A stretch of DNA of 7,216 bases from DATGFK01 sp040007395. Its GTDB lineage: Bacteria > Chloroflexota > Anaerolineae > Aggregatilineales > UBA2796. The translations under genes and the position numbers were made by a program. Shown piece by piece: positions 1 to 6,803 of this stretch; within the stretch, counting starts at the first letter, position 1; each line of letters begins with the position of its first letter. The DNA is taken from assembly GCA_040007395.1 (NCBI GenBank), contig JBDTVG010000284.1:1-7216 (forward strand), given 5' to 3'. The notes under the pieces are model-generated. The model had not been told where the DNA came from, did not search any database, and saw only the letters and a list, made by a program, of their open reading frames with translations.

Positions 1-426
1 TCCTGCCTTTTCACTCCCATTCCTCTCGCTCACCTGTTCAGTATTGGCTGGCTAGTACTGTTGGCGAACCTCGCGTTAAATTACTGATTCGCCATACGCA
101 ATTGAGAAGAACCCTACCCTAAATCCCTCCCGAATTCAGGGAGGGACTTCAAAACCTGTCTCTTCTCCCTTTCTCTGAATTGGGGAAAGGGCCGGGGATA
201 GGGATTTTACGGGCAAAAGAGTGACCTACCTCCCAGCGCATACCTACTCGACCGCGCCTATTTTTCATCCCAGTAACCCGTTTAACCGACTGATGAAGTT
301 TTCGCCCCCACACCATATTTCTTGGCTTTGCTGTCCTGATGCTGACTAGATTCGCTCACGGATTTCATCTTTCAGTTCAAGACAGCCGCTAGGCATATCC
401 AGCATCTTACCAGTCTGGCGGTGCGC
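1..426. other. Non-coding stretch downstream of the dehydrogenase gene
   Basis: No protein family was recognised on either strand of this 426-base stretch. It contains the double-hairpin repeat described separately. On the minus strand there are only short open frames of 19 codons (346-405) and 28 codons (282-368), with no good ribosome binding site and no recognisable product. It probably separates this gene block from whatever lies to the left. Confidence 0.6.
113..208. repeat. Double-hairpin palindromic repeat (REP/REPIN- or MITE-like)
   Basis: Two adjacent inverted repeats are visible. The first has an 8-base perfect stem, TCCCTCCC (124-131) with GGGAGGGA (139-146), around a 7-base loop GAATTCA. 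The second has a 7-base stem, CCCTTTC (167-173) with GAAAGGG (185-191), extendable by G-T and C-G pairs, around a loop that also contains GAATT. The outer ends are inverted with respect to each other: AAATCCCTCCC on the left, and AAATCCCTATCCCC read from the right end on the other strand. This layout resembles a REP doublet or a small non-autonomous element rather than a gene. Read on the minus strand, the first hairpin is followed by only TTTAGGG, so it may halt transcription after the dehydrogenase weakly at best. Confidence 0.55.
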
Positions 427-1194
427 TCATGCACCGACTGACACCCCCCCGTCGACCCAAATAACTTGGCCCGTGATGTAGCTGGCTTCGTCGCTCGCTA
501 GGAAGGCATGGACAGCCGCAATTTCTTCTGGATCACCCATTCGCTTGTAAGGAATCCGCTCAATCACAGCCGTTCTGATTTTTTCCGGTATTGTCGCGGT
601 CATAGGGGTATTGACACCCCCCGGAGCCACACAATTCACTGCAATATTGAAACGCGCCCATTCGAGCGCCAATGTTCGCGTTAACCCGATCACGCCAGCC
701 TTCGAGGCTGCATAATTCGCTTGTCCAGGATTGCCCAGCGCCGCAATAGAGGCTGTGTTTACCACACGCCCATATTTCTGCCTCATCATGGGAATCGCCG
801 CCGCTTGCGACATGAGCCAAGTCCCCTTGAGATTGACAGTGAGTACGGAATCCCACTGTTCGTCTGACATCATCATGATTGCGTCGTCTTTGATACGCGC
901 AGTAAGGGCATCCTGCGTTATCCCGGCGTTATTGATTAAAATATCCAGTCGCCCATACTGTTCCAGAGCTGTATCTATCATCCGCTGCGCATCACTTCGG
1001 ATCGCTACGCTACCGACTACGCCGATCCCACTGCCACCTTGAGCGCCGATCTGTTGAATGGTGTCATCCAAGCTGGCCTGATTCACGTCGCAAACAACGA
1101 CAACTGCGCCTTCTTTGGCTAAACGAATGGCTGTCGCCTGTCCGATCCCGCTGCCGCCGCCCGTTACGATTGCAACTTTATTTTCTAGATTCAT
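427..1194 (-). CDS. Short-chain dehydrogenase/reductase, probable NAD-dependent 3-hydroxyacyl-CoA dehydrogenase
   Basis: Classical SDR of 255 residues with a Rossmann fold. The cofactor motif TGGGSGIG is at 11-18, NNAG at 88-91, and the catalytic tetrad is Asn121, Ser149, Tyr161 and Lys165 (YAASK). Asp36 at the end of the second strand (VVCDVN) is the usual mark of NAD(H) preference over NADP(H), which fits oxidation rather than FabG-type reduction. The C-terminal ITGQVIWVDGG motif is standard. After NNAG there are roughly eight extra residues compared with FabG (around ARIKDDAIMMMSDEQW), near the substrate-binding region. It starts at an ATG overlapping the MaoC stop, with GAGGGG just upstream inside the MaoC gene. 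Next to a MaoC hydratase and acyl-CoA ligase, a 3-hydroxyacyl-CoA or 3-hydroxy-aromatic acyl-CoA substrate is likely but not proven. It is the last gene of the block in the window. Confidence 0.9.
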   Translation of the reverse strand: MNLENKVAIVTGGGSGIGQATAIRLAKEGAVVVVCDVNQASLDDTIQQIGAQGGSGIGVVGSVAIRSDAQRMIDTALEQYGRLDILINNAGITQDALTARIKDDAIMMMSDEQWDSVLTVNLKGTWLMSQAAAIPMMRQKYGRVVNTASIAALGNPGQANYAASKAGVIGLTRTLALEWARFNIAVNCVAPGGVNTPMTATIPEKIRTAVIERIPYKRMGDPEEIAAVHAFLASDEASYITGQVIWVDGGVSVGA

Positions 1195-1649
1195 ACATCC
1201 CCTCGTTTGATCAGCACTACTTCTTGCACTTCAATGATTGGTTCGTCGCGTTGATTCAGAACCTTATTTTCGAGCGTAATGACACCACGCTCTGGCTTTG
1301 ACGATTCTTTTTTCGCCGCAATCCTAGCTTCAAGGTGAATCGTGTCACCGAACTTCACCGCACCAACATACTTTATTGTTTGTTGCAAGAGTGCAAGTGT
1401 TGTGCCTTCAAAAATCCCTAATTGATTTAATTGTCCGGTGGCAATCGCCAGTACCAGCACCCCATGGGCAATACGTCCGCCAAAGGGCGTCGTTTTGCCG
1501 TATTCTTCGTTCGTATGTAACGGGTTATAGTCACCGGAAATTCCAGCAAAATGAGCGACGTCGGCCTCCGTGATAGTGCGCCCTTGGCACACATAGGAGT
1601 CGCCAACGTTAAACTGGTCGAAAGTAAGACCTCGGGGTTTATAAGGCAT
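1191..1649 (-). CDS. MaoC-like (R)-specific enoyl-CoA hydratase, hotdog fold
   Basis: A 152-residue single-hotdog protein of the MaoC dehydratase family, which adds water to trans-2-enoyl-CoA to give (R)-3-hydroxyacyl-CoA, usually as a cytoplasmic dimer. The hydratase-2 motif is clear: ISGDYNPLHTNEEY at 37-50 supplies the catalytic Asp40 and His45, followed by the conserved FGGRIAHGVL at 56-65. The C-terminal strand (PIIEVQEVVLIKRG) is also typical. Length matches PhaJ and other small MaoC proteins. The ATG at 1649 has an AGGAGA site 7 bases upstream. The TGA stop overlaps the next gene's ATG by 4 bases, which ties it to the dehydrogenase and supports consecutive hydration and oxidation of the same acyl-CoA. 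It could instead be a dehydratase working in the reverse (synthetic) direction. The ligase upstream and the NAD-type dehydrogenase downstream favour degradation. Confidence 0.9.
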   Translation of the reverse strand: MPYKPRGLTFDQFNVGDSYVCQGRTITEADVAHFAGISGDYNPLHTNEEYGKTTPFGGRIAHGVLVLAIATGQLNQLGIFEGTTLALLQQTIKYVGAVKFGDTIHLEARIAAKKESSKPERGVITLENKVLNQRDEPIIEVQEVVLIKRGDV

Positions 1650-1656
1650 AAATTTG

Positions 1657-1662
1657 TCTCCT
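1657..1662 (-). promoter_or_regulatory. Shine-Dalgarno site of the MaoC gene
   Basis: Minus-strand AGGAGA lies 7 bases upstream of the ATG at 1649, separated by CAAATTT. It supports the chosen start. Confidence 0.75.
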
Positions 1663-1674
1663 AGTCGCCTGACC

Positions 1675-1693
1675 CAACTGCCCGGGCACGTTG
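1675..1693. other. Palindrome in the ligase-MaoC gap (hairpin or operator candidate)
   Basis: The perfect 10-base palindrome TGCCCGGGCA (1679-1688) is flanked by CAAC on the left and GTTG on the right, giving a longer inverted repeat with a single unpaired C at 1689. It lies in the 66-base gap upstream of the MaoC start. No T-run follows it on the minus strand, so it is not a typical intrinsic terminator. It could be a regulator-binding site or an RNA processing hairpin. It could also be chance. Confidence 0.35.
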
Positions 1694-1715
1694 ATCGTCT
1701 CGGTTTTTATTAAAA

Positions 1716-3380
1716 TCATACTACTTGCACCTTCCGCTTCTCCTCTTCCCTGAGTTCGCGGCGCAGCAGTTTCCCAACTTTTGACCGGGGCAACATGTCT
1801 CGAAATTCGATATAGCTCGGAACCTCATAAGGAGCCAGTCGCTCACGGCACCAAGCGATAAGGTCGTAGGCTGTGATCCCTTTCACGTTTTCGTTGAGAA
1901 CTACAAAGGCTTTGATTCGTTCGCCGACCTGAATATCTGGAATGCCAATAACGCACGACGCGATCACCGCAGTATTTTCCTGGAGGACAGACTCAATACG
2001 CGACGCAGCGATACGATAACCCTTATGTTTAATGATGTCTGCCGTGCGTTCCTGAAAGAAGAGCCACCCGTCTGCATCAAGAAGGGCAATATCGCTTGTG
2101 CGATACCAGATTCCGTCCTCGCCATGCACAAAGAATCTCGACGATTCCTGAGCTGCATTCCAATACCCATCAGTCATGTGTTCCGAAGCAACCATGACCT
2201 CGCCTGATTCGCCCGCCGCTACGGAGTCAAGCGAATCAGGATTGACGATCTTGACCCGTTGGTGACTTACGATTTTGCCGACTGTACCTTCAGGGAAGGG
2301 TTGACCAAGTGGGGTAAGCGAAATGGTGCCGCATGTCTCCGTTGCGCCGTAACCCTGATAGATCGGTTTGCCAAATTTCCTGTTCCAGCGTCGGGCCACT
2401 TCGCCGGGGAGTGCATCACCGCCGGTGAAACAGTACTTGAGTGAACTCAAATCGTATTGATCCACCCGATCATGTTCGAGGATCATACGAAATAATGCTG
2501 GTACGCCGAAGAACATGGTTGCCCTGTAGCGCTGAATGTGGTCCATCACCGCGTCAAGATTGATGCGCGGCAGCAGAACGAGCTTGTCCCCGTGGAGCAG
2601 CGCTCCCACCCCTAGGCACTGACCGAGAACATGATATAGCGGCGCTCCCTGAATCTTCACGTCCTCGCCCAACGGGATGACAGCTTCGCTGTTTCGTCTG
2701 TCCTCGCGCATCGTTTCCAGCATATAGGCACGCGAAATCGGCACACCTTTTGGACGTCCCGTTGTGCCACCTGTGTAAAGCAAATTGGCTAACTTGACGT
2801 TCCCGGACGGTTTGAGGCTTTCACTAGCCCCGCCAACGGGCCGCAGTAGCTGACCAAACGTCAGCGTGTTGTCATTGAGACGCACGTTTCCCTGGGGTAC
2901 TCTATTTAATATCCTGCCGAGAATCTGTTTCCACTGCGGTAGAAGTTCCACCAACGATGTCACGATCACATGCTTGAGATTTGTATGTGAACGTATCCGG
3001 CTCACGTAGCCAAAGTTTGTGTCCAGACAGAAGATCGTTTCAGCACCACTATCATTGGCGATGAACTCCAGATCGCTGGGTCCATAATACGGCGTAATCG
3101 GAACCGGAACCACATCCAATAGTTGCAACGCAAACCAGACGACAATCCACTGCGGACAATTGGGTAAGAAGATGATAGCCGTTTGACCCCTTACCAGACC
3201 CAAATTGGAAAGGGCATGGGCGACCTGCTGGATCATGTCTAGCAATTGGGAGTACGTATACTCATTTCCCAGATAAACCAGACTGATTTTGTCGGGGACT
3301 TTCTTAGCCCTAGACTCAAAAACTTGATAGATAGATTCCAATTTTATAGAGCCTTTCAGTCGATTGTTGACCCATCGCAC
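1716..3380 (-). CDS. AMP-forming acyl-CoA ligase (FadD-like ANL superfamily)
   Basis: It activates a carboxylic acid to its CoA thioester through an acyl-adenylate, in the cytoplasm. From the GTG at 3380 it has 554 residues. The P-loop YTGGTTGRPKG is at 202-212, the adenine-binding motif YGATET at 344-349, WYRTSD with ribose-binding Asp430 at 425-430, and the C-terminal PRSKVGKLLRREL carries the catalytic Lys537. The long stretch at about 140-185 (LVELLPQWKQILGRI... FGQLL) resembles FadD-type medium- or long-chain ligases more than short 4-coumarate ligases, so the substrate could be a fatty or an aromatic acid. The start is uncertain: there is no in-frame ATG, GTG is the first usual start codon after a TAA at 3459-3461, and a TTG at 3341 (LESIYQVFESRA) would fit the family N-terminus better. 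It lies 98 bases after the esterase and 66 bases before the MaoC gene, and probably feeds acyl-CoA to the next two enzymes. Confidence 0.9.
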   Translation of the reverse strand: MRWVNNRLKGSIKLESIYQVFESRAKKVPDKISLVYLGNEYTYSQLLDMIQQVAHALSNLGLVRGQTAIIFLPNCPQWIVVWFALQLLDVVPVPITPYYGPSDLEFIANDSGAETIFCLDTNFGYVSRIRSHTNLKHVIVTSLVELLPQWKQILGRILNRVPQGNVRLNDNTLTFGQLLRPVGGASESLKPSGNVKLANLLYTGGTTGRPKGVPISRAYMLETMREDRRNSEAVIPLGEDVKIQGAPLYHVLGQCLGVGALLHGDKLVLLPRINLDAVMDHIQRYRATMFFGVPALFRMILEHDRVDQYDLSSLKYCFTGGDALPGEVARRWNRKFGKPIYQGYGATETCGTISLTPLGQPFPEGTVGKIVSHQRVKIVNPDSLDSVAAGESGEVMVASEHMTDGYWNAAQESSRFFVHGEDGIWYRTSDIALLDADGWLFFQERTADIIKHKGYRIAASRIESVLQENTAVIASCVIGIPDIQVGERIKAFVVLNENVKGITAYDLIAWCRERLAPYEVPSYIEFRDMLPRSKVGKLLRRELREEEKRKVQVV

Positions 3381-3478
3381 AAGTTGACTTTGCTTTTTCC
3401 ATAGAATTGATGAGCGGTTAACAATCGCTAATAAGATAACGACGAGACTATCTTGCCGTTATTCGCGGCGCGGGCAAG
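3381..3478 (-). other. Esterase-ligase intergenic gap
   Basis: A 98-base gap and the longest between genes in the block. The ligase reading frame stays open through 26 codons of it, back to a TAA at 3459-3461, but without an ATG, GTG or TTG. An inverted repeat, CTTGCC (3452-3457) with GGCAAG (3473-3478), lies directly after the esterase stop but has a 15-base loop and no T-run. No clear promoter was seen. Confidence 0.4.
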
Positions 3479-5239
3479 CTAGGGCGTTACGCACGTAAAG
3501 CTGTCGGATTTTTCTTTGTCTGTACCCGTAAACTTGGGAATTTTGGGCCACACGCACAGCGGTCTAGTGCGCGTTTTGCTCCAATCGGCGGGTAGTTCAG
3601 GGTTATTGGCATCTACCCCAGCGATAATCTGATTTGGCGCTGTACCGGCTTCAACCCAAGTCATCAGTAGGGTTAGCGCGTCAAACTGGTCGGTAGTCGG
3701 CCCACCAGCAACGTGATTCATGCCCGGAATGACATACGGGCGTGCAAAGTTGCTGGCATCGCCGCCGTTGTTGGTCGTCAATTTTTCGTACCATTGTGTA
3801 ATATCACTGGTTGAGAAGACGGGATCGCTCTGCCCTTGGTAGATGATTAGTTTGCCGCCTTTGGCCTTGAAATCCGTCAACTTAGGATCAGCAACGTCCG
3901 GCGGGGTCATAAAGTCCATTGCCGATTCCTTGAACGTACTATCCTTTGCAAAAATCTTGGGTGCATCGGTATCGAAGTTGAAATTAGCCAAGAACTTTAT
4001 CAAAGACGCTGGATCACCCGGAGTGTTGGTGGGCGGTGTAGTAAAGATATACGACAGTGATCCGCTACCTAGGACGGCGATCAGCGGGTAATTGTTCCAG
4101 GGTGGTATGGGGCTTTCGAGCTTCCAGAAGCGCCAGTTGGAGCCGCCGATGCCGCTATCAAAAGGCCAGTCCGTATAAAGCGGTTTGCCAGTCGAGTCCG
4201 TGGGGCCGCTCATCGAGCGCGGGAGCGCCTTGACTTGGTTGGCACTGAGGCAGGTTGCATTTTTGTCGCCCGAACAGGTCAGATCGGAGAGCTTAAATAC
4301 GCTCTGGCACTGGCGTGTATTGGCAACGATGCCATCTTTAACACCATCTAGGACATCGCACTTTTCCACAACCTTGTCTGCCACCAGTTTCATGTCAGTG
4401 GGCGAGAACGCTTTACGGATGGCGGGGTCCGCCATCTGTAAACTTTGCACATCCCAAGCATGTTGCACTGCCGCTTTTGGAAGATCGAACCCCGGATCGC
4501 CGGCGAGGATACCGTCGTAGTCCTGTGCATAGCGTGTCGCCGCCACCATCGCTTCACGCCCCCCGTTAGACGAACCAAATAAGTAGGAATATGCTGGGCT
4601 TTTGCCGTAATACATGTTGATGAGGGATTTGGCAATGGGACTCATTGTACCGATGGCGGAATAACCATAATCTGAGCGGGCTTGTGGATCTAGGCCAAAG
4701 ATGTTACCTGCAACCAGACCCGCAGCAATGTTGGCGGGGTCATTCCCATCATGGCCAGCATCTGTACTCAATACGGCAAAGCCACGAGTCAGGGCGGTGA
4801 CATGACCAATCGCGTTCAGGTTATTCGGGTCACCTTCCGCCGGAACGACGGCTCCGTCATTGCCACCGTTCAACTGATAAAGGAAGCGCCCGTTCCATGC
4901 CGTTGGCAACCGCAGTTCAAACCCTATTGCATACTTTTTCCCGTCCACGCCAGTACGATCATTGACTCTACCCTGTATCAGGCAGTAAGCCGCATATCGA
5001 CTATCATTCGTGACCAAATAAGACTTGGTGATCTGTACATTTTTCATCTCTGCCGTTTTAGTGGCAAGTTTTGTACAGTCCGATGACGACAGCGCGAGGT
5101 CTAAATTTACACTTATGCCGGATGGTGCAGGTGATGACAACGCTGGCGATACGTCCAGAAGAATGCCGCCCAGAACAATACCGACGATAACATTTACGAT
5201 GACTATGTAGCGAGTTAGTATAAAAAACTTACGATCCAT
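3479..5239 (-). CDS. Exported tannase/feruloyl esterase family hydrolase
   Basis: An alpha/beta-hydrolase of 586 residues in the tannase family (PF07519), whose members cleave gallate, ferulate, caffeate and related esters (MHETase is a relative). A signal peptide or N-terminal anchor is visible: basic MDRKFFILTR, then a hydrophobic stretch at about 11-30, with possible cleavage near ALS at 33-35. The nucleophile is Ser224 in GSSNGGREAM. Asp472 (GQSDPVFS) and His509 (PGMNHVAGG) complete the triad. CDVLDGVKDGIV at 294-305 looks like the family's calcium-binding loop in the lid. Eight cysteines (55, 86, 294, 311, 322, 330, 562, 583) fit four disulfides and support an extracytoplasmic location. 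The residues flanking the triad are Ser223 and Val510, so the family's CS-D-HC disulfide is absent. The start is set by a strong ribosome binding site. Its place between the importer and the CoA ligase suggests it releases the imported acid. The exact ester substrate is unknown. Confidence 0.88.
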   Translation of the reverse strand: MDRKFFILTRYIVIVNVIVGIVLGGILLDVSPALSSPAPSGISVNLDLALSSSDCTKLATKTAEMKNVQITKSYLVTNDSRYAAYCLIQGRVNDRTGVDGKKYAIGFELRLPTAWNGRFLYQLNGGNDGAVVPAEGDPNNLNAIGHVTALTRGFAVLSTDAGHDGNDPANIAAGLVAGNIFGLDPQARSDYGYSAIGTMSPIAKSLINMYYGKSPAYSYLFGSSNGGREAMVAATRYAQDYDGILAGDPGFDLPKAAVQHAWDVQSLQMADPAIRKAFSPTDMKLVADKVVEKCDVLDGVKDGIVANTRQCQSVFKLSDLTCSGDKNATCLSANQVKALPRSMSGPTDSTGKPLYTDWPFDSGIGGSNWRFWKLESPIPPWNNYPLIAVLGSGSLSYIFTTPPTNTPGDPASLIKFLANFNFDTDAPKIFAKDSTFKESAMDFMTPPDVADPKLTDFKAKGGKLIIYQGQSDPVFSTSDITQWYEKLTTNNGGDASNFARPYVIPGMNHVAGGPTTDQFDALTLLMTWVEAGTAPNQIIAGVDANNPELPADWSKTRTRPLCVWPKIPKFTGTDKEKSDSFTCVTP

Positions 5240-5246
5240 TGTTAGC

Positions 5247-5254
5247 CTCCTTTC
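5247..5254 (-). promoter_or_regulatory. Strong Shine-Dalgarno site of the esterase gene
   Basis: On the minus strand AAAGGAGG precedes the ATG at 5239 with a 7-base spacer (CTAACAA). It is the best ribosome binding site in the window and fixes the esterase start. It sits in the 60-base gap after livF, just below an A/T-rich run at about 5261-5272. This suggests that the exported enzyme is translated independently of, and perhaps more strongly than, the transporter genes. Confidence 0.85.
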
Positions 5255-5299
5255 GTTGCCAAATTTTTTTAATGTGTGACCAATAACTTATCTGAGCCT

Positions 5300-6046
5300 C
5301 TACACGCCGAAGTACGCAGAGCGAACTTCGGGATTGTCCATCAACTCTTGTCCGGTTCCTGTCAGGATGAGCGTTCCATTTTCGATGATGTAGCCGCGAT
5401 CAATCAGTGGAAAGATGGGACGCGCATACTGCTCTGCGATGAGTATCGTGATTCCTCGCGGGCGAATGGCGTGCCGCAAAGCGTGGAGGATATCGGACTG
5501 CGACAATGGACTTAGACCCAATAACGGCTCATCAAGCAAGAGCAGGCGCGGATGTGCAACGAGCGCCATGCCGATGGCGAGCATTTGCCGCTCCCCCCCA
5601 CTCAACAAACCAGCCTTCCTGCGTCTCAACCTAGCCAGCGGGGGGAAAGTCTCATAAATCAGGTCAGTGGTTTCTCTAACCTCGTGGGCAGGGCGTAAAA
5701 ATCCAGCGATTTTCAAATTCTCTTCCGCGAGACTGTCCCGGAACACGGGATGTCGTTCACGGCACAGAACAATTCCTCTTTTAACGCGGTCACTCGGCTT
5801 GACATTAATGATGTCTTCCCCCTCATAGGTCAGATCACCTTCTATGGTGATCCGATTACCGCCCTTACGCTTTTCTTTGGTTTTCAAATCGAGCGTTAGA
5901 CCAGCAATCGTGTTCATCAGCGTCGACTTGCCCGCGCTGTTCGATCCAAACAGGCCGACGATTTCACCCTGGCCTACGGTCAGACTCAACCTATTCAGGG
6001 CAAGTGCGTTCTCGTAAAAGACACTCAGTTCTTTGACATCAAGCAT
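5300..6046 (-). CDS. livF: LivF-type ABC transporter ATP-binding protein
   Basis: Second ATPase of the Liv-type importer, 248 residues from the chosen ATG at 6046. The frame is open to an upstream ATG at 6148, but that would add 34 unconserved residues lying wholly inside livG. The start MLDVKELSVFYENALAL matches the family N-terminus and has an AGAGAG purine run upstream. Walker A is GSNSAGKST at 34-42, with Ser37 where Gly is usual. The signature LSGGERQML is at 148-156, Walker B LLLLDEP at 168-174, and the H-loop position is Gln206 (AEQ), as is normal in LivF. Residues about 51-68 carry a lysine-rich insertion (DLKTKEKRKGG) between Walker A and the strand that ends in YEGEDI. The Q-loop region reads CRERHPVF instead of the usual PEGRRVF type. 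It overlaps livG by 8 bases. A 60-base gap separates it from the downstream esterase gene. Confidence 0.9.
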   Translation of the reverse strand: MLDVKELSVFYENALALNRLSLTVGQGEIVGLFGSNSAGKSTLMNTIAGLTLDLKTKEKRKGGNRITIEGDLTYEGEDIINVKPSDRVKRGIVLCRERHPVFRDSLAEENLKIAGFLRPAHEVRETTDLIYETFPPLARLRRRKAGLLSGGERQMLAIGMALVAHPRLLLLDEPLLGLSPLSQSDILHALRHAIRPRGITILIAEQYARPIFPLIDRGYIIENGTLILTGTGQELMDNPEVRSAYFGV

Positions 6047-6803
6047 TGACACCGCTCTCTGTTCCCAGATAAACTTTTTGCACAGTCTCCAGCGCCATAA
6101 CGTCCGACGGCAACCCTTCAGCGATTTTTTGCCCGAAGTCCAGCACAATCACTTTGTCAACAATCTGGAAAAGTTCGCGTAGCCGATGCTCAACCATCAT
6201 CAGCGTTGTTCCCCGCTGCCGGATTTTCTCGATGAGCGGAAGCAGGCTTGCGATTTCCGAAAGACTCATGCCAGAAAATAGCTCGTCAAGAATAAGAAGC
6301 TGTGGTTCCAATGCCAGACAGCGTGCCAGTTCCAGTCGCTTCAGATACCCATGCGGAAGACTGCTCGCTGGCTTATACGGCACCTGTGAGTCGCGGTCAA
6401 AGCCAACTTCTTCCAGTAGGTGAATCGCAGTTTCATCGCGGTTGCCGTATTGGCCCCCTGTCATTTTTCGAACACGCGGAGAATACAAAGGGATGATGAG
6501 ATTCTTGAAAGTGGGCAAATTATAGAAAGGCCGTACCATCTGGAAACTACGTGCGATCCCTAAGTCGACGCGTGCATCCGGTCTCATGGTGGTGATATTT
6601 TGTCCGTTGAAAATGATTCGCCCCGATGTTGTGCGCACAAAACCCGTGATAAGATTGACCAGCGTGGTTTTTCCTGAGCCATTGGGACCAATAATGCCCA
6701 ACGCACTACCCGCGTCCAACTCGAAACTAATGTCTTGAAGCGCCTTGATTCCGCCGAACGATTTGTTCAAACGGTCAATGACTAAGAGTGGACGTGCACT
6801 CAT
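6039..6803 (-). CDS. livG: LivG-type ABC transporter ATP-binding protein
   Basis: Cytoplasmic ATPase subunit (254 residues, normal LivG length) that drives the Liv-type importer with LivF. The Walker A motif GPNGSGKT is at residues 39-46 and the Q-loop glutamine is Q88 in RSFQMVRPF. The ABC signature region at 149-164 reads LPHGYLKRLELARCLA, Walker B with its catalytic Glu is LLILDE at 169-174, and the switch histidine is H206 in MVEHRL. The C-terminal end (GQKIAEGLPSDVM... VQKVYLG) is the characteristic LivG tail. Two motifs drift from the consensus: the LSGGQ signature is LPHGY, and Walker B is followed by Leu-Phe rather than Pro. LivG proteins often have LPYG or LSYG here, so activity is still likely. 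The start is fixed by the ATGA overlap with livM. The 3' end overlaps livF by 8 bases. The transported compound is not shown by the sequence. Confidence 0.92.
   Translation of the reverse strand: MSARPLLVIDRLNKSFGGIKALQDISFELDAGSALGIIGPNGSGKTTLVNLITGFVRTTSGRIIFNGQNITTMRPDARVDLGIARSFQMVRPFYNLPTFKNLIIPLYSPRVRKMTGGQYGNRDETAIHLLEEVGFDRDSQVPYKPASSLPHGYLKRLELARCLALEPQLLILDELFSGMSLSEIASLLPLIEKIRQRGTTLMMVEHRLRELFQIVDKVIVLDFGQKIAEGLPSDVMALETVQKVYLGTESGVNA

Noticed and set aside
282..368. A 28-codon minus-strand frame (MKSVSESSQHQ...)
   Set aside because: No credible ribosome binding site at a proper distance and no similarity I recognise. Too short to support.
346..426. In-frame continuation of the dehydrogenase past its TGA to a TAG at 346-348, containing a 19-codon ATG frame
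   Set aside because: The extension has no recognisable motif, an open run of this length is expected by chance, and the protein already has the full normal SDR C-terminus.
444..450. Run of seven C (seven G on the coding strand) near the end of the dehydrogenase gene as a slippage site
   Set aside because: The normal frame gives the standard VDGG C-terminus, so there is no sign that a frameshift is needed or used.
731..1042. Plus-strand open frame opposite the dehydrogenase gene
   Set aside because: It lies wholly antisense to a well-supported gene and its translation has no recognisable domain. The same holds for the plus-strand frames at 4185-4520 and 4751-5086 opposite the esterase gene.
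3452..3478. Inverted repeat after the esterase stop as an intrinsic terminator
   Set aside because: Only a 6-base stem with a 15-base loop and no T-run on the minus strand.
5240..5299. Promoter in the A/T-rich gap between livF and the esterase gene
   Set aside because: No -35/-10 pair with reasonable spacing and match could be found. Only the ribosome binding site is supported.
6047..6148. A longer LivF starting at the ATG at 6148 (34 extra residues)
   Set aside because: The added stretch is rich in Trp, Arg and Cys, lies entirely within livG in another frame, and does not resemble the LivF N-terminus. The ATG at 6046 begins the conserved sequence.
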